NCBI GenBank assembly: GCA_964420375.1 | Contig: CAYQTK010000098.1 | Span: 1-14,440, forward strand | Direction of reading: 5' to 3' | Source of the DNA: CAYQTK01 sp964420375 | Lineage (GTDB): Bacteria > RBG-13-61-14 > DATKZS01 | Length of the DNA: 14,440 nt | Part shown: positions 6,505-14,213 of the stretch, one piece after another | How positions within the stretch are numbered: the first letter of the stretch is position 1 | Layout of the letters: each line of letters begins with the position of its first letter | Position numbers and translations under genes: made by a program | Notes under the pieces: model-generated | Seen by the model: only the letters and a program-made list of their open reading frames with translations | What the model was told of the DNA's origin: nothing | The model's database searches: none

Positions 6505-9036
6505 TCAGATAAAGTCGCTGCCGTCGAGCTGGATTTCGTCTTCCTCTCCTTCTTCCCCTTTGCCCGCTTCGTCCATGCGGCGGTATCCCTCCAGCATCAG
6601 CGACTCGTAAGACACGGTTATCATTCGCTCGGATATCTCCGCGGTGGGGTCTATGGTAAAGGAGCCCTCGTTCCAGTAGAGAATCCGGTAGAAGGCCTCC
6701 TCCCCCTTCAGGTCGTCCACCGAGGCGTTTACTACCTGGCCGTCCTCCATGTCTATGGAACAGGACCTGCCGTTGTGCTCCAGGATGATCCGGCCCGTCT
6801 TCCGGCCCGCGCCCATGATCTGGATGATGTCCGGAAGCGCCATCTCGGTAAGGCTGCCGGAGACCCCTGCCGCCTTGGGCTCGGTCTTGGTCTCGCTGCG
6901 GAGCTTGGCCATCATGTTGTTTATCTTGGCGGCAAGTATCTCGATGCGGATGGGCTTTATCATGTAGTCCTCTGCGCCCATGCGGAAGCCGCGGGTCACC
7001 GAGTTGGAGTCGTCCTTGCTGGCCAGGAACAGGAAGGGAACATCCTTGGTTTCCGGGTCGGCTTTTATCTGTTCGATGAACTCGAAGCCCGAGTAGTCGG
7101 GCAGGTCGGTCTCGGTGATAATCAACGACGGCCTCTCCTGCTTTGCCTTTTCAAGCGCATCCTCCGCGGTCCTGGCGGTAAACACGTTAAAGCCCATGTT
7201 CACCAGGCGGAGCTCGAGCAGGGTCAACATCTCCATCTCGGTGTCAACCACCAGCACGCTCTCCTGTCCTTCGGACATCTGCTGGAGGTAGATGTCGTCG
7301 CGGACCACGCCGATGAAGAAGTCGACCAGCTCGGGATCGAACAGCCTTTCCGACTCCTGCTTGATCTTTTCCAGGGCGGCGGTGGCTTCCAGGGGCTCCT
7401 GTCCGGAGGACTTGTTGGTCAGGTCTTCGAAGGCCTCGACAATCGCCAGGACCCTGGAACCCAGTGGTATGTCTTCTCCTTTAAGTCCGCCGGGCAGCCC
7501 GTTCCCGTCCCACTTTTCGTACTGGTGGCGGATCACTGTGGCTATATCGAAAGGATACTTGGCTGATGCCAGGAGCTTGAGCGGTATCTCGGTCTGCTCG
7601 GTGATCTGTTCGGGGTCGGTGTTTTTATCGACCTTGAACACCGACCAGTGGTACATGCCTTTCTTGCCGAGGTCATGGACGTATCCTGCCAGGGCGATGG
7701 AGTCGATTTCCCTCTGAAGCAGGTCCAGCTTGGACGCCAGCAGCCGGCAGTACTTGCCCACGTTGTGACTGTGGCCACGCATGCCCCCGCTTTCCATCTC
7801 CAGAAGCCCCACCAGGATGTCCATGGTCTCCAAAAAAGAGCTCATCAGGTTTTTGTAATGCCGGGTCTCGCCTATCACCGCAGAGGCGTAGTCCTTGATG
7901 ATGCAAAGCTGGACCGCGGGAAAGCGCTCGGTAACCTGGTTGGCTAGCTCCTCGCCCTCGCCCAGGTCTTTCTCCTTTATAACCAGGGAATCGTACTCCT
8001 CCGCTTCCAGCGCACTGATTGCCTCCTCCCGCGTCTTGACCCCCTGCACACGGAAACCTTCGGTGTTGAAAAGCTTGACAATGAACTTCTGGATGTTCTC
8101 ATGGGACTCGACTACCAGCATGCGAAGACGATAGCGCTTGGTCTCCGAGCGACGTGCAGGCTTCTGTTCAGCCTCTTTGGCCTCCCCGACCTGCTCCGAG
8201 GGCTCTGCACCGCCCCCCGAGGTCACCGGAGCCACCATGACCTCTTCTACGTTCTGGTCTGCATCAGTGTCCATCTCCTCGATGACAAGCTCATCGCGGC
8301 CCTGGTTGTTGTCTCCCGGCATGTCGGACATGCCGCCCAGGAATACGCCCTCTTCGTCGGCAACATCAGCGCCGAGGGATATGCGGTCGTCCTCCTGCTC
8401 CTCGTCTTCTTCGGTAATAATCTCCATCCGGTCCTCCCCGCCGCCGGAAGAGGAGGAAGAAACCAGTTTGGAGAGATCCAGGGACTCGTCCTTGTCTCCC
8501 AGGTCCTGGGAAAAACTCGAACCTTGCAGCTCGTAACCCTCCATGCCATCGCCATAGCCCAACAGCCGGTCAAAAGCGTTCTCGTCTTCCTTGTACCACT
8601 TGTCTATGGCCGCCTTGATGGACTCTTCCATGCCCACCAGGGCTTTAACTGTGCCGATACCGGAGACAAATGTGACCTCGTCCACCGCGGCCACGTTCTG
8701 AGGGTTGGTCATCACGATGGTGAGGGTCTTTTCCGCACGCTTGTACTGGACCGGGAACAGGCAGTGCTTTTCCGCCACGTTCTGGGGGACCATCTTCAAG
8801 ACGATCCCGGGGATGTTGAGTTCGGAGAGCTTTTTGGTGGTCAGGTACTGGGTATGGAACTGCTTGGCCAGAAGACGTAAAAGGTCGGCCTCATCAATGT
8901 AGCCGAAGTTCATGAGTATTTCGCCAATGGATTTGCCATAGGCCTGGTCCTGGGCTTCAAGCGCTTCCTGAAGCTGGGCCTCGGATATCTTCTTCTCCCC
9001 TAAAAGGAGTTGTCCGATTTTTTGATCTTCCATCAT
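6505..9036 (-). CDS. MshEN - REC - HD-GYP - REC - DUF4388 signalling scaffold
   Basis: This 843-aa cytoplasmic protein has five domains. An MshEN/GspE-N domain (~1-150) carries two 24-residue leucine-rich motifs exactly 30 residues apart (6-29, 36-59), the type known to bind c-di-GMP in MshE. An acidic Ser/Gly linker follows (~180-300). A first receiver (~304-400) has Glu355 where the phospho-Asp should be. An HD-GYP domain (~405-545) keeps VHDLGK but has QYEKWDG for HHExWDG and GLP for GYP. A second receiver (~592-715) has Glu642 for Asp but keeps the YMIKP lysine. A DUF4388/PATAN domain (~725-800) and an acidic tail complete it. I infer a c-di-GMP-responsive scaffold, probably not a phosphorelay protein or active phosphodiesterase. 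ATG 9036 is preferred (AAGG 7 nt upstream); an in-frame ATG at 9078 lacks a ribosome binding site. It is the first gene of the minus operon. Confidence 0.9.
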   Translation of the reverse strand: MMEDQKIGQLLLGEKKISEAQLQEALEAQDQAYGKSIGEILMNFGYIDEADLLRLLAKQFHTQYLTTKKLSELNIPGIVLKMVPQNVAEKHCLFPVQYKRAEKTLTIVMTNPQNVAAVDEVTFVSGIGTVKALVGMEESIKAAIDKWYKEDENAFDRLLGYGDGMEGYELQGSSFSQDLGDKDESLDLSKLVSSSSSGGGEDRMEIITEEDEEQEDDRISLGADVADEEGVFLGGMSDMPGDNNQGRDELVIEEMDTDADQNVEEVMVAPVTSGGGAEPSEQVGEAKEAEQKPARRSETKRYRLRMLVVESHENIQKFIVKLFNTEGFRVQGVKTREEAISALEAEEYDSLVIKEKDLGEGEELANQVTERFPAVQLCIIKDYASAVIGETRHYKNLMSSFLETMDILVGLLEMESGGMRGHSHNVGKYCRLLASKLDLLQREIDSIALAGYVHDLGKKGMYHWSVFKVDKNTDPEQITEQTEIPLKLLASAKYPFDIATVIRHQYEKWDGNGLPGGLKGEDIPLGSRVLAIVEAFEDLTNKSSGQEPLEATAALEKIKQESERLFDPELVDFFIGVVRDDIYLQQMSEGQESVLVVDTEMEMLTLLELRLVNMGFNVFTARTAEDALEKAKQERPSLIITETDLPDYSGFEFIEQIKADPETKDVPFLFLASKDDSNSVTRGFRMGAEDYMIKPIRIEILAAKINNMMAKLRSETKTEPKAAGVSGSLTEMALPDIIQIMGAGRKTGRIILEHNGRSCSIDMEDGQVVNASVDDLKGEEAFYRILYWNEGSFTIDPTAEISERMITVSYESLMLEGYRRMDEAGKGEEGEEDEIQLDGSDFI

Positions 9037-9115
9037 GGAAAAGCCTTGAAAAGGGAATGAACTCCCATGCCCGTTCATACTCTTAATGTCAGATTAGAAC
9101 CTCGCAGCGATATTT

Positions 9116-9144
9116 AGTATATCATCAGGCCATAGTACACGCAA
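9116..9144 (-). promoter_or_regulatory. Sigma-70-like promoter of the minus operon
   Basis: On the minus strand, TTGCGT (9144-9139) and TATACT (9121-9116) are separated by exactly 17 nt. Transcription would begin near 9109, giving a leader of about 70 nt to the ATG at 9036. Confidence 0.6.
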
Positions 9145-9347
9145 CAGCCAAAAAATGAAGCTTCGAGCAGAATACAAGGCCCGGTTTCGCAGGGTCCGCG
9201 ATTTATAAAACACTTCAAAATCGACTTCCCTCCATGAGGGGACCCCCGGACAGCAAATCCCTATCAACTTACCACGAATGACGCCCCTCGAAAAGAAAAA
9301 AAACCGGGAACAGAGCGACGGCATTTCAAAAGCTTCTCTAAAACGGT

Positions 9348-9376
9348 TTGACACCCGCAGGTAATGGAGCTATTTT
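9348..9376 (+). promoter_or_regulatory. Sigma-70-like promoter of the plus operon
   Basis: A consensus TTGACA (9348-9353) is followed after 17 nt by TATTTT (9371-9376). Transcription would start near 9383, about 50 nt before the ATG at 9431. Confidence 0.7.
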
Positions 9377-9430
9377 TCTAAATGACAGCGCAAAATAGAA
9401 TTTCCAAAATCACGTACAAGGGAGAAGATA

Positions 9431-10375
9431 ATGGGAGAGACTATCAAAAAATCCAACATCGTTTTGCGGGTTTTCATCGGGGCACTTTTGGCTGCGGTAG
9501 CGGCTTTATCCGCAAGCTACTTCACCGGTTGCAGGAACTCCTCGGCAAGTCCCGGGTCGGATGCCGTGCAGGTTGTATTGGAAGACGGCACTCCCCTTGC
9601 AGAACGGCTTGACGAGCTGGAGACGGCGATCAACAGTTCACAAGGAGGGACCGCGGTGAGTTCTGTCCGCGGGTGTCCGGATCTTAAGGAGGACCTTTCC
9701 ACCTCCAACGAAAATCTGGTAAAAGAAATAAAGAAGCTGTTCAAGAATAACAGCTTGATGAACGTCCGCCCCACCTATCCCCCCATCCGGCATTTCGATC
9801 TGTCCGAAATGCCCGGCAAAGGGTCCAAGGACGCGGTGGTGACCCTGATCGAGTTTTCCGATTTCCAGTGTCCGTACTGCGCCCGCATGGCTCTGCAACT
9901 CGATTCCCTGGTAGAAGAAAACCCCGACAAGGTCCGGCTGATATTTGTGGACCGTATCCTGCTCGGCAAGCGAAATGACGGTTTCCCTTTTCACCCTTAC
10001 GCCCTGCCGGCACACGAAGCCGCTGCCGAAGCCAAGGCCCAGGGCGGTTTCTGGAAGATGTACTCCTATATCTTTAAGCACCAGCGCGAGGTGTTCCCTA
10101 AAAGAAGGCCCAAGGACCAGGAGGATTACCAAAAAAAGAAAAAACAGCTCCGCGAGGACCTGATTAAAGCAGCGGGAGAGCTGGGGCTGGACAAGAACGC
10201 CATGCGCAACGCCCTGGAGAACCATACCCACAGGGATGCGCTTTTAAGGACCAATAACATAGTAAAAGGGATGGACATAAACTCCACGCCCACGGTGTGG
10301 ACCAGCGGGTTCTTCCGTCCCCAGAACCTCGGCGCCGTCCTGGATATGATAAGTAATGCAAAGAAGCTGAAATAG
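9431..10375 (+). CDS. DsbA-like thioredoxin-fold lipoprotein
   Basis: This 314-aa protein has an N-terminal hydrophobic segment ending in a plausible lipobox (FTGC, Cys34), pointing to a periplasm-facing lipoprotein. A short conserved motif follows (VLEDGTPLAERLDELE, ~49-64), then a variable helical spacer. The DsbA-like domain (~117-312) has the active-site CPYC at 147-150, the cis-proline loop NSTPTVW (P287) and a helical insert with a Lys-rich run (~224-243). DsbA-fold proteins with CPxC oxidise, isomerise or reduce disulfides in exported proteins; direction cannot be read from sequence. The CPYC differs from E. coli DsbA's CPHC. A GGGAGAAG site lies just upstream. It is the first gene of the plus operon and partners the double-domain protein that follows 33 bp later. 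Confidence 0.88.
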   Translation: MGETIKKSNIVLRVFIGALLAAVAALSASYFTGCRNSSASPGSDAVQVVLEDGTPLAERLDELETAINSSQGGTAVSSVRGCPDLKEDLSTSNENLVKEIKKLFKNNSLMNVRPTYPPIRHFDLSEMPGKGSKDAVVTLIEFSDFQCPYCARMALQLDSLVEENPDKVRLIFVDRILLGKRNDGFPFHPYALPAHEAAAEAKAQGGFWKMYSYIFKHQREVFPKRRPKDQEDYQKKKKQLREDLIKAAGELGLDKNAMRNALENHTHRDALLRTNNIVKGMDINSTPTVWTSGFFRPQNLGAVLDMISNAKKLK

Positions 10376-10408
10376 TAATCCATGCCTGGAACGAATAGGA
10401 TTGCCGCG

Positions 10409-11941
10409 ATGAAAACAGCAGCCGCACTCGTGATAAGCGTCATCCTTGTAATCTTCGTATCGGGTTGCAAGGACCAGACCGGAAGACAGGCCCCGAAGCC
10501 GAAGCCGGACCGCCCTCAAGAGCTTGAAGCTCCCCAAAGGGTGCGTCCCGCAGTGTCCCAGGGCCCTTCTGTAATGCCGCTTTTCAACTCCATTTCCGAG
10601 AACCTGGACCGGCTTTCGCGGGAAGCAGAGCTTTTAAAAAGGAAGCCCGGACTGAATCGCGATAAAAGCTACAACTTCGACACCTCGGGCGCCCCCACGC
10701 TGGGCTCCGAGGACGCCAGCATAAAGGTGGTGGGATTTACGGACTTCGAGTGCCCCGCCTGTGCAAAGTTCGCCTCCACCATGGAAAAGATCGTCAAAGA
10801 AAATCCCGACAAGGTCAGCCTTACTATTATGAACTTTCCTTTGAATAAAGATTGCAACCCCATGATGTCCACCAGGATGCATCCCCGGGCCTGCTTCATG
10901 GCCGAGCTCGCCATGGCGGCCAAAGAACAGGGAAAGTACTGGGTCACGCATGATTACATCTACCAGTATCCCTCCCGCGTCCGGAGCTCGAACATAAAGG
11001 AGTTTGCCGAACGGCACGGCATGGACGGGGACCAGCTTCTCCGGGCGGTAAGCCGAGAAAGGCACAAGCAAAAAATCCGGGACCAGGCCCGCCAGCTTTT
11101 AAGAACCGGCAAGCGCGGCACTCCCGCGGTTTTCATAAACGGCATGGAGGTCATCAAACCAGCCTGGCACGACTTTGAAAAAACCGAGAGCTTTATAATG
11201 GAACTCATCAGTCCTCCCGAGGATCCCGAGCTTTTGCAGGCAATCAAAGAGTCGCGCTCGCTTCCGCAGGCAACCGTCATCCTGGATGACGGCACCCGTC
11301 TCGAGGACCGGCTCAGGCGGATCGAGGAGAAGCTTCAAAACCTGAGCCTCACCAGGGAGAGCAGGTCCGAAAGTAGAAACATAAAGAGCATGCCCCGCGA
11401 CCCGGACCGGAGGTATCCGTTCCACACCAGGGACAGGCCACACCTGGGTCCGCAGGACGCGCCGGTCACCGTGGTGGCTTTTTTGGACCTGCTTTCCGCG
11501 CACACGGAGATGATGGTGCCCGTGCTCAAGGAGGTCCACCGGAAGCACCCGAAAAAGGTAAAGATCGTCTTCAAGTTCATGCCCCGGGCGAGAAGAAAAG
11601 TTGCCGGCGACGTCCACGTGGGCGCGCTGGAGGCGTGGAGGCAGGACAAGTTCTGGGAAGTCCTGGACAAGATACTCGAGAACAGGAGGGATCTCACTGA
11701 GGAAGGTCTGAACAGAATCATGGAACAGGCGGGACTGGACATGCAGGCCTATCACCGGGCAATGGAAGATACCGAGAGCAAGCAGCCCCTGGTAAAGGAC
11801 TTCCGGGACGCTCAACACGCCCGGGTGAAGAGGACCCCCGCAATCTTCGTGGACGGCAAGTTCCTTCCCGAGGTCAACAAGAACGCTATTTTGAAAAAGC
11901 TGGAAGAGAAAATTAAAGGGGACAGGAAAAAAGATGAATAA
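10409..11941 (+). CDS. Double DsbA-like lipoprotein; second domain lacks CxxC
   Basis: This 510-aa protein has a signal peptide with lipobox VSGC (Cys20) and a proline-rich spacer. DsbA-like domain 1 (~88-270) has active site CPAC (115-118), a further Cys pair (DCN at 149, HPRAC at 162) and cis-Pro239 in RGTPAVF. A linker motif follows (VILDDGTRLEDRLRRIE, ~290-306) that resembles the N-terminal motif of the preceding protein. DsbA-like domain 2 (~345-500) keeps the fold pattern and the cis-Pro loop (RTPAIFVDG) but has Ser-Ala-His-Thr (363-366) where CxxC belongs. Domain 2 therefore cannot do thiol exchange and may bind substrate or partner. The ATG at 10409 is chosen because AGGA lies upstream and the signal peptide starts there; an in-frame ATG at 10382 lacks a ribosome binding site. 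Its last 8 bp overlap the next gene. Confidence 0.88.
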   Translation: MKTAAALVISVILVIFVSGCKDQTGRQAPKPKPDRPQELEAPQRVRPAVSQGPSVMPLFNSISENLDRLSREAELLKRKPGLNRDKSYNFDTSGAPTLGSEDASIKVVGFTDFECPACAKFASTMEKIVKENPDKVSLTIMNFPLNKDCNPMMSTRMHPRACFMAELAMAAKEQGKYWVTHDYIYQYPSRVRSSNIKEFAERHGMDGDQLLRAVSRERHKQKIRDQARQLLRTGKRGTPAVFINGMEVIKPAWHDFEKTESFIMELISPPEDPELLQAIKESRSLPQATVILDDGTRLEDRLRRIEEKLQNLSLTRESRSESRNIKSMPRDPDRRYPFHTRDRPHLGPQDAPVTVVAFLDLLSAHTEMMVPVLKEVHRKHPKKVKIVFKFMPRARRKVAGDVHVGALEAWRQDKFWEVLDKILENRRDLTEEGLNRIMEQAGLDMQAYHRAMEDTESKQPLVKDFRDAQHARVKRTPAIFVDGKFLPEVNKNAILKKLEEKIKGDRKKDE

Positions 11942-12878
11942 CCACTTGGTTCGCCCGGCTCTCGTCTGCCTGCTGGCAGCGGTTATATTATTGTTGACCA
12001 CGTCACGTTCCCGGTCTGCGCAGGAAAAAGACGGCTCTTACCGCTTGGAGGACTACCCTGCGCAAGAGACCATGCGTCCCATCACGCTCGGACACCACAT
12101 CTGGGAAGCGGACCTCTACATCGAGTCATTATCCACGGACCGGGCCTGGAACAAGGACGGCGAAGAAGAAGAGACTTACGGTTCTTACAACCTCTTTAAC
12201 TCTGCTCTCGCGCTTCGCTACGGCCTGAGCCGAAGTTGGGAGTTTTCGGTCGCCGTCCCCTACATAACCGGCGAGATAGGCGAGACAACCGGCGGGTCCA
12301 TCGGAGACGTCCGGGGGGGCATGACTTATGAGCTGTTTTTCGGGCCTCATAACAGCATTAGCATAGGCTCCGAGTTCTCCTTTCCCAGCGGACTGTCGGA
12401 CTATCATTACGAGATCATGGGAGACGAGGTCCGGCTTCAGAACTTCCGTACGGGGGACCCGGGCTATAACGCATACCCCGCACTCGCTTACCGCTACCGG
12501 AGTGACAACCTCTCTTTCCGGCTGCGGGCTACAGGGGTATTCACCGGCTCGGGGGAAATCCGCTTCAACAAGATAAAAGGCTTCGAGGAAGAGGTGGACA
12601 TGGACCCGGGCGACGGCTACCGTTTGAGAGGCGGTTTTTACTACCAGATCAACAAACAGTGGGCCGGCGGACTGTTCAGCAGGTATAATAATATTTCCGC
12701 AACCGACGTTGACGATGAAAGCCTGGAAGACGAAAATGAGTTATGGGAAGCACAGTCTTTCGTGGTCTACCAGCCGAACCGCAGGTTGGACGTGTTCATG
12801 GGCGTCGGCGTTCCCCTGGCGGGCAAGAACAGCCCCATTGCGTATCCGGTGCTCCTGGAGGTGAGGAGCAGGTTTTAA
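11934..12878 (+). CDS. Outer-membrane beta-barrel protein, MetA/phenol-degradation 'transporter'-like
   Basis: This 314-aa protein has a signal peptide (hydrophobic core ~8-22, likely cleavage after SRSA at ~29). Alternating beta-strand sequence with aromatic girdles runs to a C-terminal Phe (EVRSRF), the usual Bam recognition end. The segment LALRYGLSRSWEFSVAVPY followed by IGDVRGGMTYEL and GSEFSFPSG resembles PF13557-type barrels (annotated as phenol-degradation MetA-like or 'transporter'). The real role of that family is poorly known. Only one Cys is present, inside the signal peptide, so the mature barrel is not a disulfide substrate of the adjacent DsbA-like proteins. The ATG overlaps the end of the preceding gene by 8 bp, indicating translational coupling. 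Confidence 0.8.
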   Translation: MNNHLVRPALVCLLAAVILLLTTSRSRSAQEKDGSYRLEDYPAQETMRPITLGHHIWEADLYIESLSTDRAWNKDGEEEETYGSYNLFNSALALRYGLSRSWEFSVAVPYITGEIGETTGGSIGDVRGGMTYELFFGPHNSISIGSEFSFPSGLSDYHYEIMGDEVRLQNFRTGDPGYNAYPALAYRYRSDNLSFRLRATGVFTGSGEIRFNKIKGFEEEVDMDPGDGYRLRGGFYYQINKQWAGGLFSRYNNISATDVDDESLEDENELWEAQSFVVYQPNRRLDVFMGVGVPLAGKNSPIAYPVLLEVRSRF

Positions 12879-12911
12879 TTAGTGAGCAGTGCGTAAACGA
12901 GGAGGGAAAAA

Positions 12912-14153
12912 ATGAAGTACTCCGACAGGTACAAAAATTCATACCAGTTGTTTGAAAGGGCCACCGATGTTATCCCCGGCGGGATTCCCAGTCCGAGAAC
13001 GCCTTATTTCCTGGTCTTCGGGCAACAGCCCGTGTTTATCGACCGTGCGGAAGGGGCAAGGCTTTGGGACGTGGACGGCCACGAGTACATAGATTACATG
13101 TGCGCCTATGGCGCCGTGTTTTTGGGATACAAGCATCCGGCAGTGGAAAAGGCGGTGCGCGAGCAGGCGGACCGGAGCAACTGCACCAGCCTGCCCAGCC
13201 GAAGGTGGGTCGAGCTCGCCGAGTTCCTGGTGGATGAGATACCAATGGCCGACTGGTGCGTGTTCGCCAAGAACGGCTCCGACGTGACCTCACATGCGGC
13301 CATGGTCGCCAGGACCCACACTGACAAACCCGGCATTGCCAGGGCCCACCACGCATATCACGGACTGCATCACTGGTGCGTCGAGTCGCCCGTCGGCATT
13401 CCGCCCGAGTACAAGGAACATAATTACTTTTTCACCTACAACGACATCGAGGACATGGAGGAAGTGGTGGAGAAAAACAAGGACCAACTCGCCGCAATCA
13501 TGCTCACGCCGGTGGGGCACTGGGCGCTCAAAGACCAGGAAGAGCCCGCCCCCGGGTTCATGGAGAAGGCACGCGAGCTCTGCGACAAGCACGGCATGCT
13601 GCTCGTGATCGACGACATCCGCTGCGGCTTCCGGATCAAGTATGAAGGATCACATCTTTATTACAGCGATATCGAGCCGGACATCATCTCCTTTGGAAAA
13701 GCAATAGGCAACGGCCATCCCCTGGCTGTAAACCTCGGGAAAAAGGAGTTCATGGAATCTGCCAAGCGACTGTACTTCTCGGGAACACATTTCTACTCCG
13801 CAGAGCCAATGGCCGCGGCAATGGCGTGTCTTAAGGAGATCAAGGACTCCGGGGCCATTGAAAAGGTCCACAAGCTGGGAACAAAGCTTATGCAGGGGCT
13901 CCGGGAAGCGGGGAAGAACCACGGCTTCAACGTGTCCGTAACCGGACATCCGGCCATGCCCTACATCACGTTCGAGGACGACCCCAACCGGCAAAAGAAC
14001 AGGGACTTCTGCGCAGAAGCAGCCAAGCACGGCGTGTTCTTTCACCCCCATCACAACTGGTTCGTAAGCGCGGCGCTAACCGAAGAAGACATCGAGAAAA
14101 CCCTGGAGGCATCTGACGGCTCTTTCAAGGCCATGAAAGAAAATTGTGGGTAG
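12912..14153 (+). CDS. Class-III PLP aminotransferase, glutamate-1-semialdehyde aminomutase superfamily
   Basis: This 413-aa protein is near the usual length for class-III aminotransferases. Landmarks include a substrate/phosphate-binding stretch around KNGSDVTSHAAM (~120-131), VIDDIRCGFR with the pyridine-binding Asp234 (232-241), and the PLP Lys263 in SFGKAIGNGHPLA. A C-terminal FFHPHHNWFVSAALTEEDIE segment matches the family pattern. It resembles HemL-type aminomutases (GGI.SP at ~23-28, SLPSRRWVELAE at ~93-104). However, the usual NSGTEA-like loop is KNGSDV and there is no tetrapyrrole context, so I do not call it hemL. A transaminase or aminomutase acting on an amino sugar or amino acid is possible. 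GGAGGG lies 5-6 nt before the ATG. The 33-bp gap from the barrel gene contains no terminator, so it is the last gene of the plus operon. Confidence 0.88.
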   Translation: MKYSDRYKNSYQLFERATDVIPGGIPSPRTPYFLVFGQQPVFIDRAEGARLWDVDGHEYIDYMCAYGAVFLGYKHPAVEKAVREQADRSNCTSLPSRRWVELAEFLVDEIPMADWCVFAKNGSDVTSHAAMVARTHTDKPGIARAHHAYHGLHHWCVESPVGIPPEYKEHNYFFTYNDIEDMEEVVEKNKDQLAAIMLTPVGHWALKDQEEPAPGFMEKARELCDKHGMLLVIDDIRCGFRIKYEGSHLYYSDIEPDIISFGKAIGNGHPLAVNLGKKEFMESAKRLYFSGTHFYSAEPMAAAMACLKEIKDSGAIEKVHKLGTKLMQGLREAGKNHGFNVSVTGHPAMPYITFEDDPNRQKNRDFCAEAAKHGVFFHPHHNWFVSAALTEEDIEKTLEASDGSFKAMKENCG

Positions 14154-14157
14154 ACTG

Positions 14158-14213
14158 AGCAGGGGTCTGGATATTTACAATTAATCTTATGTTTGTCCTC
14201 TGTTTACCCTGCT
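14158..14213 (+). terminator. Weak candidate end-of-operon hairpin
   Basis: AGCAGGG (14158-14164) and CCCTGCT (14207-14213) pair perfectly but across a 42-nt loop, with only AATGTTT downstream. It is in the right place, starting 4 bp after the aminotransferase stop codon, yet it is not a canonical rho-independent terminator. Confidence 0.25.

Larger units (their letters stand above)
9037..9430. other. Divergent intergenic region between the two operons
   Basis: This ~390-bp gap separates the minus and plus operons. It carries a good sigma-70-like promoter in each direction (9116-9144 minus, 9348-9376 plus). The middle (~9150-9340) holds no recognisable operator palindrome. The one minus-strand open frame across it (9094-9354) has no ribosome binding site and no protein-like pattern. 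Confidence 0.65.

Noticed and set aside
6502..7566. 354-aa plus-strand open frame
   Set aside because: Antisense to the HD-GYP/REC/DUF4388 part of the regulator; composition is typical of a shadow frame.
9290..9305. A-run read as a minus-strand terminator T-tract
   Set aside because: No GC-rich stem precedes it and it lies upstream of both operons.
9094..9354. 86-aa minus-strand open frame in the divergent promoter region
   Set aside because: No Shine-Dalgarno and no recognisable protein pattern; it overlaps the minus-operon promoter and runs up to the plus-operon promoter.
11099..12001. 300-aa minus-strand open frame
   Set aside because: Antisense to the double-DsbA gene; no supporting start site or motif.
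12912..14153. Naming the aminotransferase hemL
   Set aside because: It is superfamily-like, but the substrate loop differs and there is no tetrapyrrole context; only the superfamily can be supported.
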